Below, piece after piece: positions 1 through 11,204 of a DNA stretch of 64,000 bases. A model generated the notes under the pieces. That model saw nothing but the letters and a program-made list of their open reading frames with translations. It was not told the origin of the DNA and searched no databases. The DNA comes from Tetragonia tetragonoides (lineage: Eukaryota; Streptophyta; Magnoliopsida; Caryophyllales; Aizoaceae). The DNA is taken from contig CM076141.1 in assembly GCA_038025085.1 (NCBI GenBank), forward strand, positions 20,903,001 through 20,967,000, read 5' to 3'. The stretch's first letter is position 1. The number at the start of each line of letters is the position of its first letter. The translations under genes and the position numbers were made by a program.

Positions 1-2
1 AT

Positions 3-1424
3 CACGAGGTAGATGAGAAGAATAGGCTAAAGTGTATTATTTGGTGCGACTCAAAATCTCGTCTTGACTACGCAGCATTCCACGATACTATGGGATTTGA
101 CACAACTTATCAAGTCAATGCATATAATATGTCATTTGTCATTTTGGTGAGGGTGAACAACCATCGTCGGACCGTTGTCTTTGCTTGTGCTTTATTATCG
201 GACGAGACAATTGAATCATACAACTAGCTATTGAACTATTTTCTCATAGCCATGAATAACCAAAAACCAACAACGGTTATAATCGATGGGGATAAAGCCA
301 TGGACAGCGCAATACAAACAAAGCTTGCCGGGTCTATCCACCATCTTTGTCTATGGCATTTGCAGCGCAATGCAATGCAACATGTTGGAAACGCTTTTGC
401 CTTTGGTTTTGTCAAGATTTCGGATAAACATCGACGCAAGGAGAACTTTGAGGCTGCATGGGAGGTTTTCATAGAACATTTTGGACTTAAAGATAACAAT
501 TAGGTGAAATGGCTTTATAAAAACAAGGACAACTGGGCGGAGGAGTGGTTTAGAGATTGTTTCTTTGCCGGCATGCGAACAACGCAAATGTGCGAGAGTA
601 TGAATTCGTACATGAAACTATTTGTGGACCATAGGATACGTTTGTATGACTTTGTGCACTCCTATGACCAAGCTTTAACAGAAGTACGTCTAAAGGAAAC
701 AGGTTAAGATTTCGTGTCGGAGCATACTACTTCGGTCCTTCGGAGTTGCTTGACCAGAATTGAAGAGCAAGCTTCACAAGTCTACACAAGGGCGGCATAT
801 CATGTATTTTGTACGGAGCTCAAACTTGAGAATAAATACCAGGTCCGCAACGTAGTGGCCCGGAATGGTTCGAATGCGTACTACCTGTCCAAGTATCCTC
901 ACACGGGACCTCAATGGGTTGTATTGGACGCCAAGGAATACAACACTATGAGTTGTTGTTGTGGTAAACCTGAGTTTGTTGGGTTTCCTTGTCGGCACAT
1001 TATTGCATTTATGAAGTATCAAGGCATGGAGATAATGCCATCTGGACTCCTTTTAAGGAGGTGGACAATTCATGCTAAAGAAGGGGGTCATGTGGCCGTA
1101 GAATCTAGGTATTCCCCTGATATACACTGACGCATGAGATATGCTACACTAACTAACATGTGTAACGGAGTTTGCTACGATGCATCGATAGATGATTCTA
1201 AATGTCAAGGTCTTTAAGAAGTTATTCTAAACTTCTTCGCAAATTTCAGCAAGTCATGCAACTTGGCCAACAGAGGTGTGATGAATCCCCCAAGTCCACC
1301 ACCTCGTAATAGGGGTAGGGCTTGTCCCAAATGCGGGCTTCTCGGATATGTCGGTCGTAACTGCCCCGGTTTTCCATCGACTTCCAGAAATGAACCACAA
1401 TCTACGGAACCCACTGGACCATAG
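3..1424 (+). pseudogene. FAR1-related / MULE transposase, decayed, left end outside window
   Basis: One frame reads through the whole stretch despite stops at 225, 501, 705, 1128 and 1215. The order is that of FRS proteins and Mutator-like transposases. A MULE core comes first (DTMGFDTTYQVNAYNM, then a VIIDGDKAMDSAI segment holding a catalytic-type Asp and LCLWHLQRNA). A SWIM zinc finger follows near 945-1005 (CCCGKPEFVGFPCRHII). A C-terminal zinc knuckle is at 1323-1364 (CPKCGLLGYVGRNC), with Tyr where a CCHC knuckle has His. The stops at 225 and 501 stand where the family has Trp, so both fit TGG to TAG. The same frame is open again from 1437 to 1607 and may be more of the tail. The protein would bind DNA as a transposase or a derived transcription regulator. 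An FRS gene and a MULE transposase cannot be told apart here because the N-terminal FAR1 zinc finger lies outside the window. Confidence 0.88.
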
Positions 1425-2110
1425 ACTGCTCCGTAAAACCCAGTAAGGTCTACTTTGTTTGGTGAGGGGAATTACTGTCCGCAGATGGTCTCCTCAAGTG
1501 GATCCTTATCAGAAACACAGATCAGCCTACAAAGCCAATCGATTTGTTACATGCCTTCAAGCCAATCCGAGTCTTTGATTTCTACGTATGTCGTCCAATG
1601 TCCCTAATATTGTTTTCCGTATTCTTTTCCTTAAAAATTTCACTTTAATTTTCTTTACCATTTATTCTGATAAAAAATGAAGAACGAAGTTATAAACTAC
1701 GCTTTGTGGTCTAAGGACAAGACAAACACAGATTGGCAACCAATACAATGGGATTGAATTGTGTTTTCATGGTAAGCATTAATCATAAACCAATCGTCCC
1801 GTGTTTTATTTTCAATAACTTAGTTTCCTTTAGTTGTTACCTTTATAAATAATCGTGCATCCTCCAATATTATCATCATAATTTAATTAGATGAACTACG
1901 TAAGCAAAGCAGGTTATTCAACCATCTGGCACTCAGTTAGAATTTTTTTAACGAGCTGTGCACTATAAGAAATAATTGGTCTACCATAATTACAATAAAT
2001 AAAGTGATATTCAACTTTCACATTCACCAATCACCTCAGTTATGGGCGGGATTTCAAAGTTTAAAGGATTTTGGAAAAAGAATTCTTCCGCCCCAAATAA
2101 TCCCCCCCCA
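1425..2110. other. AT-rich intergenic DNA
   Basis: Up to 1607 this may be the decayed end of the transposase gene. From about 1608 it is AT-rich with no coding pattern. A TTGGTCTACCA-like motif near 1977 is the first of a series continuing to 9.2 kb. Confidence 0.5.
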
Positions 2111-2118
2111 TATAAATA
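2111..2118 (+). promoter_or_regulatory. TATA box of the 2193 ORF
   Basis: TATAAATA follows a run of C residues and sits 82 bases before the ATG at 2193, a normal plant core-promoter distance. A short leader follows. Confidence 0.55.
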
Positions 2119-2192
2119 GAGCCTAACTGTCTCAAGCAATGTTTTTGCACTTTTACGAAATCCTTCTAACAGCAACACAATAGTCCACCAAT

Positions 2193-3495
2193 ATGACGGA
2201 TTCCAATCCTAACTCTCCACCATACACCCCTACCTCGCCTTTGGACCAAACCTCTTCATCAATGGAGTTCCCTGAGAGCCCTAATTCTTCAGAACGATAT
2301 CTACCCCTTAGTGGACCTCGTAGCCCAGAAGGCGAGACAAGGTTAGTTCCACCTACTACTTTGGCAAACACACCTCCAGCATCTCTTTCAGTTTTTACCC
2401 AAATCCCTTCAAAACCTTGGTACAAGACATATGAATCTATCATGACCATTCGCCCTTTGTCGTTTGAGCCAACACCTCCAACTTCACCACACACACCTTC
2501 ATCACCCTTAGCTGACCCACAATCACCTTATGAATTCATGTATGATTATGGTTATGATTCAATACGTGAGAACGAAAATCAGCAGCCCATGAAATTTAAA
2601 ATCATTAAGATTATTACCCACCAAGCCGTACCACAGCTACCCTTCTTTGGATTACAACAACACCAAGTTCTTTTTCTGTGAGGGAGACAAGCTCACGAAC
2701 ATGCCACATAATTGGTTACGCACCTTCTTGCGCCATCCAAGAGCATCCCCAATCGTTTATAGCAATTTGAAGAGACTAACTCCTCAAGGCCACTTAGTAC
2801 ATGCTAATGTCCCCCAAATTTCAGATCTAGCTCATCTATCTCCTCTTATGCATATTTTTATCGATTGGGTGTTTAACGAACTTGACAAAAAAAGATCCAC
2901 CATCCTCCTGCCCCCTGACCTAGCTCCATTCCTAGACCCAGATCCATGGGTGTGCTATTCAGCAGATGGCTGCTCACTCAATACCAAGCCCATTAAGACC
3001 ATCATCGCTAGCTTCTCGGATGCTGTTCAAGTTTACGAAACAATGAAAGAAATGAAACAATTGGAGAACCACCTTGAGAGTAGAAGGTCCGTTTCCAGCC
3101 CAATCAAAATCAAAAGACGGAACCATGACTTGCTTTTGACACCATCTTCTAGGTATTGGCTCAATCCCGAAACACTTAGAGTGGCAGTGGACTCCTACGA
3201 GGTTAATTCTAAGATACACCATCCTGAAATTTGGAGCATTCCCAATATTCATAAAGGTATCACGATTGTCGTTCACAATGCAAGGGGTATGGCTAGGTCC
3301 TCCTTTCCGGGCAAAGTTCGTATGATATGTTATACGGCCAAACCCGACATTTACATTGTAACTGAGGCTAGGGTGGGATTGCAAAGTGTTGAAGAAATAG
3401 TTGAAGACCTCCCTTTTCAAAGCTGGTTTTACAAAGAACCTCAAGGTTTATTGGGTGGGTACCTCTTTATGTACAACGACACTATTAAATTTTGA
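2193..3495 (+). CDS. Unrecognised P/S/T-rich protein with a C-terminal LINE-like endonuclease fragment
   Basis: Two overlapping frames look like one gene. Frame A (2193-2681, ATG start) gives a low-complexity N-terminus rich in Pro, Ser and Thr. Frame B is open from 2593 to 3495 and gives about 300 residues, so a frameshift or an unseen intron lies between about 2593 and 2680. The last 80 or so residues (from about 3260: ITIVVHNARGMARSSFPGKV, then a KPDIYIVTEARV segment and a GGYLFMYND segment) match in pattern the first third of the endonuclease/exonuclease/phosphatase domain of plant LINEs. They keep the Asn and the Glu of the catalytic start but stop long before the His/Asp motifs, so no nuclease activity is expected. 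A TATA box precedes the gene and a short intron-like segment follows the stop. It could be a transposon-captured chimera or the relic of an unusual LINE ORF. I do not recognise the N-terminal part. Confidence 0.5.
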
Positions 3496-3538
3496 CATCC
3501 TCTCCCAAACCTTTAAGGGTTTGCATGCATTAATTCAG

Positions 3539-3607
3539 GTAAGTGGTCAACCAATCTGATTTCCATTCTAGTAATTTCATGCGTATTGATTCATTTTTTC
3601 TTGTCAG
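3539..3607 (+). other. Candidate 69-nt intron after the 2193 gene
   Basis: CAG|GTAAGT-like donor at 3536-3544 and TTGTCAG acceptor at 3601-3607. It would sit in the 3' UTR, 43 nt after the stop at 3493-3495. The short length and AT-rich content suit a plant intron, but this is sequence pattern only. Confidence 0.35.
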
Positions 3608-5125
3608 AGAATAGCGCCACCGCTTTCGCATCCGGAGCTGCCACTTGCTTATCCAACAATCAACGAACCTGTGTATTTCCATGTGGGAAGGATGGGGTTG
3701 TTACAATTCTCTAAACCTCATTTGCATTGTAACCTTTTTTCCATAGGGAACCTCTTTGGTTTGTAACTAACTATTGTGGATTGTAACCTTTTGTGGATTA
3801 GATCATATCTCGCATTGGATGATTTTGCTATAATCTTTTGGGAATCATCTTGTAAGATGTATTTACTCATCCCTTTCAATGTAATATATGACGCTTCCTT
3901 TGCGTAACCTTCTTCTCTTTCAATTTCGTTGCCTACAATAGTTTTAGTGCACTACTTCCTTGCATAATGTGCAGAAAATCACAGTACTATTTTAATTGGT
4001 TGACCGATCGGTCACAAGTCGACCAATGTATCTTTGCACTTCATCAATAGTAATATTGACAACAATATTTGGCAAACAATAAAGTTATTGGTCTACTACT
4101 AATCAAACGCATTTTATATTATCTTCCACCTTCATTGACTTGGTCTAACAAAATATTATAATAGCTGACAGGTTATGTAACAAGTTTTGTTAAACTGGAG
4201 TATTTTTTGGTTTCGTTGGAAGTATTAAGTGTCTTAAAATTGATTCTATATATTTCGAAGAATACACTAAATGCTTGTTTTTTTTTTTTTGATGACTCTA
4301 AATTTCTCTTTCATTACTTTATTTCTAAATTTAGAATACTTCATACTACTGATAAATCACCCGGCTCATTTTATCATTTAATACCCCATAAGTATTAATA
4401 AACCAATTTACAGTTTAGTGCACCATTAGAAATATATAATCTCATCTGCACAAGCCATGATTCACTATATAAAAAACAACAATTACTTTTTTCTTTTAGG
4501 AAAATTAACTTAAAAAACCAACAATTACTTATAAATTAATTTTTTCCTCTAAAAACTAATAAATTTGTTTTATTCTTTAAACTATGTTCTAATTTCTAAA
4601 TAATGGTCTATCTTATGCTATGGTTAAAATAGTAGTCCACCATTATTTTCAGCTTCGTCGACCATTAGTTCTATATGCATTTAAACCTTACTACACCAAC
4701 TTTATCAAAAACAACTTTTACTTTTTTTTCCTTTTTTTATTGCCTAGTCATAAACAGCAATAAGTTTAATTTTTTTTTGTTTTTCTCTCAAAATTATTTG
4801 AAATTCTATTCTTGTTTAAACTATGTTCTAAACTATGGGGGCCTGTGTTATACTATGGTTGACATAGTAGTGCACCATATTTACCTATTGGTCGACCATG
4901 AATGATATATGGTTTTACTAGTTTAGCCTTACTACACCAACTTCTGTTTTTAATTTATTACCACCGCCCTAATTTTTCTTATTGGATAACCACAAAGTCA
5001 CTTAAACTTCTTCTCACTTAACTCACTTCACACTTCATCTCCTCACACGAACCAACCGCCCTTCAATCACATCTTCTTCTCTTTTCTTTCCTTCATCTTC
5101 TCCCTCATCAAGCTTTATCCCAACA
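3608..5125. other. AT-rich spacer with palindromic motifs
   Basis: No coding pattern seen. It contains T- and A-rich runs and several motifs of the type TGGTCGACCA (near 3998, 4020, 4632, 4658, 4854 and 4888). A pyrimidine-rich stretch (5020-5110) leads into the ATG at 5126 and may be the leader of that gene. Confidence 0.5.
4579..4942 (+). repeat. Two degenerate ~240-bp tandem units
   Basis: AAACTATGTTCTAA begins at about 4579 and again at about 4818. After each come a CTATGGTT segment, a TAGTNCACCAT segment, a TCGACCAT motif and CTTACTACACCAACTT, ending near 4702 and 4942. The order is shared but individual bases differ, so these are old tandem copies with a period near 240. Confidence 0.6.
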
Positions 5126-7404
5126 ATGGCTAGACCTAAAACCCGTTCCAAAAAAACTAAAAATAACAAAATCAAAAGTTGCCAAATCAAAACAAACAAA
5201 AACCCCACCAAAAACGACCCCATTGACAATTCAAACGATGATATTCCAGACCCCAACAATCCACCAAATGACCCAACTGGTCCACCATCCAACAATCAAC
5301 CGCCTACTTCCCCCGAAGATACCACTTCTTTCACCAGCGATGGCGGTAATTCGCCCAAAGACGACGTGCCTCACCCAATGACGACGCGCGTCCAACAAAA
5401 GATGACGAAGCGCCGCCATCGGGAAAAGACAACGCGCCGCGATCGCCAATAGACGACGGTCCGTCTTCCCTCAAAAGTGACCGACCCCAGTCGCCCAAAG
5501 ACGATGTCCGCTCTTCGCCCAAAGCCGAAGGTGCGTCTTTGCCAAACGCCACAATTCTAAAACCTCCAACAGTGGTCAAAGACAAAAAAGAGGTGTCAAA
5601 GGGGGCAAAAATAAGGAGAAAAAAGGGAAACCTAAGCCCACCACTGCTGTCGCTTCTCAACCAGTTTAGGGGTCTAAAAAGGAGAAGGACACAAAGGGAA
5701 ATAGAACATCTACCAACGACATTGCTCAGGCCACCAATAATCCTCCCTCCACAATGACAACAAGGAACCATGCCTCCAAAATAACTGACAAAAGTGAGAA
5801 AGAACCATACACCAACAACGACGGGGGTGCTGCTTCAAAGAAAAGAAAGTCCTCTGAATTGGCTAACAAGACAATAAAGACCAATTCAAAGAAGAAGCTT
5901 AAAGTGGATGTGCAAGAAGGGCAAGAAGATGTGCTCAAAGAGAAGAACTATTTTAGAGATGAGGATCATTCATTGAGGTTTTTTGAATTATACTCTAAGA
6001 GAGCAGTTTTGAAAACATATTTGTTTGATATGGATTTTGTCAAAGAGCATGATTTTCTCTTTTACAAATTGTTTAAATCTTCTGGATGGTTGAATGTGTT
6101 AATTGCACAACAATAGGATTTCAAGATGTTTTTAGAGCTTTTTATGCATGTTTGAAGAAAAAAAAGGAAGTTGATAGGTTAGGGAATAAAACATATGTTT
6201 TTGATAAGTATGGGGGGAAAATTTATGTTAGGTACATTTTGGGTAACACTGTTGAATTATCTGTGGAATTGTTAGAGAAACATTTGAAGTTCAAGCACAA
6301 GGAGGAGGATTTTGAAGTCCTATTTGAAAAATTTAGTGAGAGAGATAGGGTGGAGATTGTTGAGGAGTTGTGGGGGAAAAACTATCCAGTCAATAATTTA
6401 AATTATTTAAATCACTTGAGCTGCGAACATCGAATTCTCCACTATGTCGTCCATCAAACGATTGCACCCAAGGAGGGGGGGTTATAACTATATCAATGAC
6501 AAAGTGTTGATCTTGATGAATTGTTTGATAAAAAAAAAGCCAGTGTCCTTGCCTACAGTCCTCATGCATCACATTTACAATGCCAAGAAAAAGGGAAACA
6601 CAGGACTGCCTTATGCGGGTTATTTCACTCAATATTTTCGCTCACTTGGCATTGAAATTGAAGGGGAGTTTGCAGAGCCTAAATTCGGACTTTTCAACTC
6701 CGGAACAATGGGCAGAATGCAGATGAAAAAGGTTGATGACAAATGAGTGAGGGAGAGAAAGGTCAAACAAACTGTCAAGGCTGAGCCGGAGTGCTCTACA
6801 GTGAGGGATGCTGAGTTCATCGACTTTCTTGAGTCGTTTACGAACCCCAATTTCATGAAGGGGGATCCTGCACCTGTGTTCTTAAATGGTTCCAAGACAT
6901 GCAATGCTTTAGAGTGCAGCACTGGCTTCATACGGATGGATTGCTTTAGGCTGCACAAGGATATTAAGGAAGTTCGTTCCCTAGAAAATGGACGGTTTTA
7001 TAGACTCAACCAAGAGGCTTGACAAAATTGAAAAATTGCAAGATTACCTCATGAAGGGGCAGGAGTTTTTGTTCAGTTGCCTTGGGCAAATCATGGACAA
7101 TATGGGTATTGTTCCTAGCCTCAAAATGCCTGAACCTTATGTTGCTCGCCATGACAACAATGCACCGGAGAACAAACAGGATGACGCCAACAACTCTTCT
7201 CTGGTACACCCTCCTGCAACTGATACCAACAACCAGCAACACAGTCATATCCATCAGCCTGGAGTGATTAAACAAGGGACGCCAGCTGACGAATCTCAAC
7301 CTATGGAAGACAACAATGGCAAGGACACTACCCTCTCTGGTACTTCACCAGATTCCGCAGACACTACCCTCTCTGGTACTTCAGCAGATCCCTCACAGCA
7401 GTAG
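5126..7404 (+). pseudogene. 'Putative plant transposon protein' type gene, broken by frameshifts
   Basis: The ATG at 5126 opens a Lys/Asn/Pro-rich N-terminus that continues through other frames (to about 5757, then 5754-6116, 6086-6487, 6444-6746, 6747-7022, 6988-7404). At least five frame changes and stops at 6114 and 6744 break it; one change lies in the G-run at about 6474-6480. The middle (about 5940-6700) has the pattern of the plant-specific domain annotated as putative plant transposon protein (Transposase_32 type): a conserved FFELYSKRAVL start, a VFRAFYACL segment, RILHYVVHQTI and a VLMNCLIKKKP-like helix. The C-terminus is a polar tail with a repeated DTTLSGTS unit. The first third carries repeated SPKDD-like acidic blocks in a CpG-rich stretch (5340-5530) unlike its surroundings. 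Function is unknown; the family is found in plant transposable elements. Domain call from memory of the family pattern. Confidence 0.65.
7324..7383 (+). repeat. 36-bp direct repeat inside the C-terminal tail
   Basis: GACACTACCCTCTCTGGTAC occurs at 7324 and 7360, in frame, giving two DTTLSGTS units 12 codons apart. Confidence 0.8.
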
Positions 7405-8329
7405 TCTTTACTTTGGCGTAGCAGTAGTATGCAAACATTAACTATTTTGGCTCCCGGGTATGCCTGGGTTTATGGATTGTACCCTAATTACTTTTTTTCT
7501 TGACAATTTTTTGGGTTTAAACAATCTGGTGTGTTTCATCTTCATTTCATAGAAGATCCTTTTGTCTTGTGGATGTTGCATCTTAACAATGATCTTCATC
7601 TCACAGAACATACTTCTGTGTTGTCAATGTTGCATATCACCATTTCACTTCAGTTTCATTTTTCTTCTTCGTATTTTCTTCTTATTTTGGGTTCTACACA
7701 TTCATGCAACTAGCTTTACATGCTTTGGTTGACTATTATCATGTTCTGGTAGCCACTCACTCCTAAATTTCTACCCAATAAGGACATTCATAGAATTGTA
7801 TGGAGCACCAATATAAATGATCATGTCTAACACCTTCAGACTACTCATTCATGGCTATGGTATGCTAAGTATCCTTCAATGATGCATGGGAACAAATGGG
7901 AGCTAATCATAATTCACGTCTAATTTACATTTACTTATTAAGTTCTTTTTTTTATGGTGGCCATTTTTCCATTCCTGCCTACACCACCAACTTTCAGTGG
8001 TGCATACTGCACAAATGTTTTGCCCTACACGAACCTACTTATTCACAACTACACAAATTTTAGTATAACGGCCCAAAACATAGTATAAGTGGCCCTAATT
8101 TCAATTTAATATGAGTATCAATAGTGCAGCAATGATCTTATACAATTATTTCTTTCCCAAGTATATCACCCTAATTTTAAGGGCGCTAATTTGAATAGCT
8201 CCACCTAATGCACATTCAAAAAATTAGGTCAATCATTTCTATTTGTACTTATTTATTTATTATCTTCTATTTTATACTTCTTTAGTAACTTTCAATTTCA
8301 AAAGTCTTCAATATTAAGTCAATTCTACG
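7405..8329. other. AT-rich DNA after the transposon-protein gene
   Basis: No convincing ORF. The first ~300 bases may be 3' UTR. A TTTCAGTGGTGCATACTGCA-type stretch near 7992 and other ggtgca/tgcacc motifs recall the spacer before 5126. Confidence 0.4.
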
Positions 8330-9180
8330 CTTTACAACCATACACGTAAATCTACTAACTTCTTAATTGGCCCACCATAAATGTATGTCAACAGTCTTAT
8401 ATTCTTCGACACTAATGATAATGAACTGACATATCAAATGTAGCTTAACTGGTTAACCAGATCATGTTTCTAGCTGACCATTTATTTTCTAAATCTTATT
8501 TATACTAAAACATTTTCCTAAGGTATATTCACTTCATAATAAAATCAACAAAATAAATACTTCAATTTTACATATGCAGAACATGTTTGATACTTTAAAC
8601 AAGCTCTTATATACACCTTGTACTTCTATGAATCCTTTCAAAATGGTACACATCAGTCCGCCATCAATTTATATGGTCAACCATTTCTAAAAATCACCTT
8701 TTCGTTTTCTAAATTTACAGGTTTATCAAATCAAATATAACTTTACCCATTTTCAAAAGTTCTACCTATACAATACATTTTACAATTATGGATTTCGAAA
8801 AATACTTCATTTGTTATTTGATTAACATGTTTCTTACTTCAAACAACATAGTATGTACACCATGTATTGCTATGAAGCCTTTCAAATTGGTACACAACGT
8901 TCCACCAACGTACATATCGGCCGATCACTTTTTTAAGTGGTCAACCTTGTTTAAAATCACCATGTCTTTTTCTCAACTTACAGATAGCTATAGAATACAT
9001 TTTCCTGAAGGTATATACAAAGGATAATTATGGATTTGAAAATATACTTAATTTCATTATTGAATAACATGTTTCCTACTTCAAATACGCAACTATATAC
9101 ATCATCTTTTACAATTCATTCTTTCACTATGGTACACATCAGTCGGCCAACTAATTAATTGGTCGACTATTTTTAATATC
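8330..9180 (+). repeat. Degenerate ~244-bp tandem repeat, three to four units
   Basis: Two independent landmarks give the same period. AACATGTTT occurs at 8580, 8824 and 9066, and TGGTACACANC at 8644, 8889 and 9132. Between them each unit has a TNTANACACCNTGT segment and then a palindromic TGGTCGACCA-like motif (8672, 8938, 9158). A more decayed first unit covers about 8336-8500. Short ORFs crossing the array have no coding look. Confidence 0.75.
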
Positions 9181-9733
9181 TAAATAAATATCCAATTAAT
9201 TCCCAATATCAACATAACTGGACAGCCCTTTGTTTCAAATCAACTCCTTTTACCTTTACTTACTTCAACAACTTTATTTGCCTTACTTACTTCAAATCAT
9301 AAGGTATTTACTTCATAACATATACCATATACATCGCTTTTACAACCAATATATTAACACAAGTGCACGACTAATAGTAAAAAGGCAAACTTTACAAGGG
9401 ATGATTTTGCAATGACTCATCACCACATAAATTAGTCAGCTAGTAAGAGGAATTGGTCGCACAAAACGCGCAAGTTGGATTTCCGGTCAATAGGGGCCTT
9501 CGTAACCGGTTGTAGCCCTTCATTGTCAACGCCATTGTGCCTCACGCGCCTAAAAGTCGAACTACAGGGTGCGGCACAACATTATAGAAAACGCGAAGGA
9601 AGAAGGACTTGAATAGTTGAAGTCTAGCCGGTCAATTTGTGGCCCGACCTAGTGTGACCCATTTTTCAAGGTCCTATACAGATTTTTCGACACGAAACGA
9701 TTCAAACTCGATTAACTTTGTGTTTTCTTGGGT
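9181..9733. other. Spacer without gene
   Basis: The AT-rich left part changes near 9420 to a less AT-rich piece (9460-9660). No ORF or repeat recognised. Confidence 0.4.
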
Positions 9734-10267
9734 CAAACCAATGTGTTGAAATCCGGACCGGACATCGAACCGGTTGGTCGAGAAATACAATGGTTCGACT
9801 GGTTGGACCGGACTCAAAAACCGGATAACGTCATAATTAATTATTATTAAAAATATATATATATAATTTCCAATAAAATATAAAAAAATCATGTAAAATA
9901 AGAAAAAAATCAAGAAATTAGGGGAAAATAATGGAAATTTATTTATGACACGAGATCCTTATAAAACATCTAAGATACAATTGGTATCGTACATAGAATG
10001 AGTCTAAATTCAACACAAATGCAAATAATCAATTTTTTTTTTTAAAAAAAAAGGGGGAACACCCACAATAAAAAAAAGAAGAAAGAAATTGAAAAAGATG
10101 GCCCAATGATTTGTGAACTAGAGGCAAAAGCCCAAGGTAATAACTGGGAATTTCATTCGTTAACTTTCATGGTTCAATTACAAGCTTTATTTTCCTCTTC
10201 CCCCAACCCCATAACTCCATAAGGCTTTGCTATGTGGTTATGCCTCACAACCATCACAACTCATTCC

Positions 10268-10302
<35 letters not shown>

Positions 10303-10738
10303 ACATTGATTCACCAGGCAACCACCTCCTTTTCATTTTTTCAGATGTAATTCAACTAAAAACTTTACAATTATTTAAGTAGTTAAACACAATCTCTTCC
10401 CCCTCCTTAAATCCTTCTCCCTCTCCTTACTTACCCCACCGCAAAGTTGTCGTCGCCAAAAATGGCAGGGTCGATGGGAGAAGCCTGGATCGGGTGAGAG
10501 AGAAAGGGAAGGTAGGTAAAAAGTGAAAATCGGATGAAAAACAAAGCAGATCTCCGAAAATGAGTAATCGGTTCCGGTCCATCGGTTCAAAGGTTTGGGC
10601 GATCTTTTACTGAACCGGGCGGTTTTGACCGGGTTTGACCCAGGCCTATTTTCTGAGCTAATTAAACCAGATGACCCACCGGTTCACGTTGAACCGATTG
10701 GACTGGCGGTCCGGTCCGGTTTTAATTACATTGGGTCA
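9734..10738. mobile_element. Small non-autonomous element with imperfect inverted ends
   Basis: The 30 bases at 9734-9763 match the reverse complement of 10709-10738 at about three quarters of positions, sharing a CCGGACCGGAC core and CCAATG. Both flanks carry further CCGGTT/GGTTCAA motifs pointing towards each other. The interior has no transposase, only AT-rich DNA and a TC microsatellite. The layout suits a MITE or a small foldback/MULE-like element. Exact ends and a target duplication are not clear. Confidence 0.45.
10271..10298 (+). repeat. (TC)n microsatellite
   Basis: Uninterrupted TC dinucleotide run of 14 units, ending in TCAC. Confidence 0.95.
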
Positions 10739-11204
10739 AACCCGATACGTTAATTAGTCGACTCATTTGACCTGAAAAGTTGAACAATTTGTAATATATA
10801 AACCAAAATTTCGAATGAAATATCCTAAAAACCTTATAAAAGAGTTATTTTGCATCTTATTAACTTTTTGCCCATATCTTTGTTCTTTGAATGTGGAAAT
10901 TTTTGCTTTTGACTACGCTAGTATGAACAGAAATACATAGTACAACTTATCGAATAATTAAGACAACTATAAAGAATATCATATAGTTGTATATGTATAG
11001 TAAAAAGTGAAAAAAACTATACGCACTTAGTTTATACAAGTAAAAAATTGAGGTAAATATTTAAAAAGACATCATTTGAAAACGTAATTGACTATATTAT
11101 TGGCAAAGAAATAGAATGTAAATGGATCATTCGACGAAGTGAGTTGACCCAAACCCGATAACATTGGGTCAGAATCATGCATTTCTCAACGATAATACAT
11201 AGGT
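10739..11204. other. AT-rich spacer
   Basis: No gene seen. A GGGTCA-containing stretch near 11143-11178 resembles the right arm of the preceding inverted-repeat element and may be another decayed end. Confidence 0.35.
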
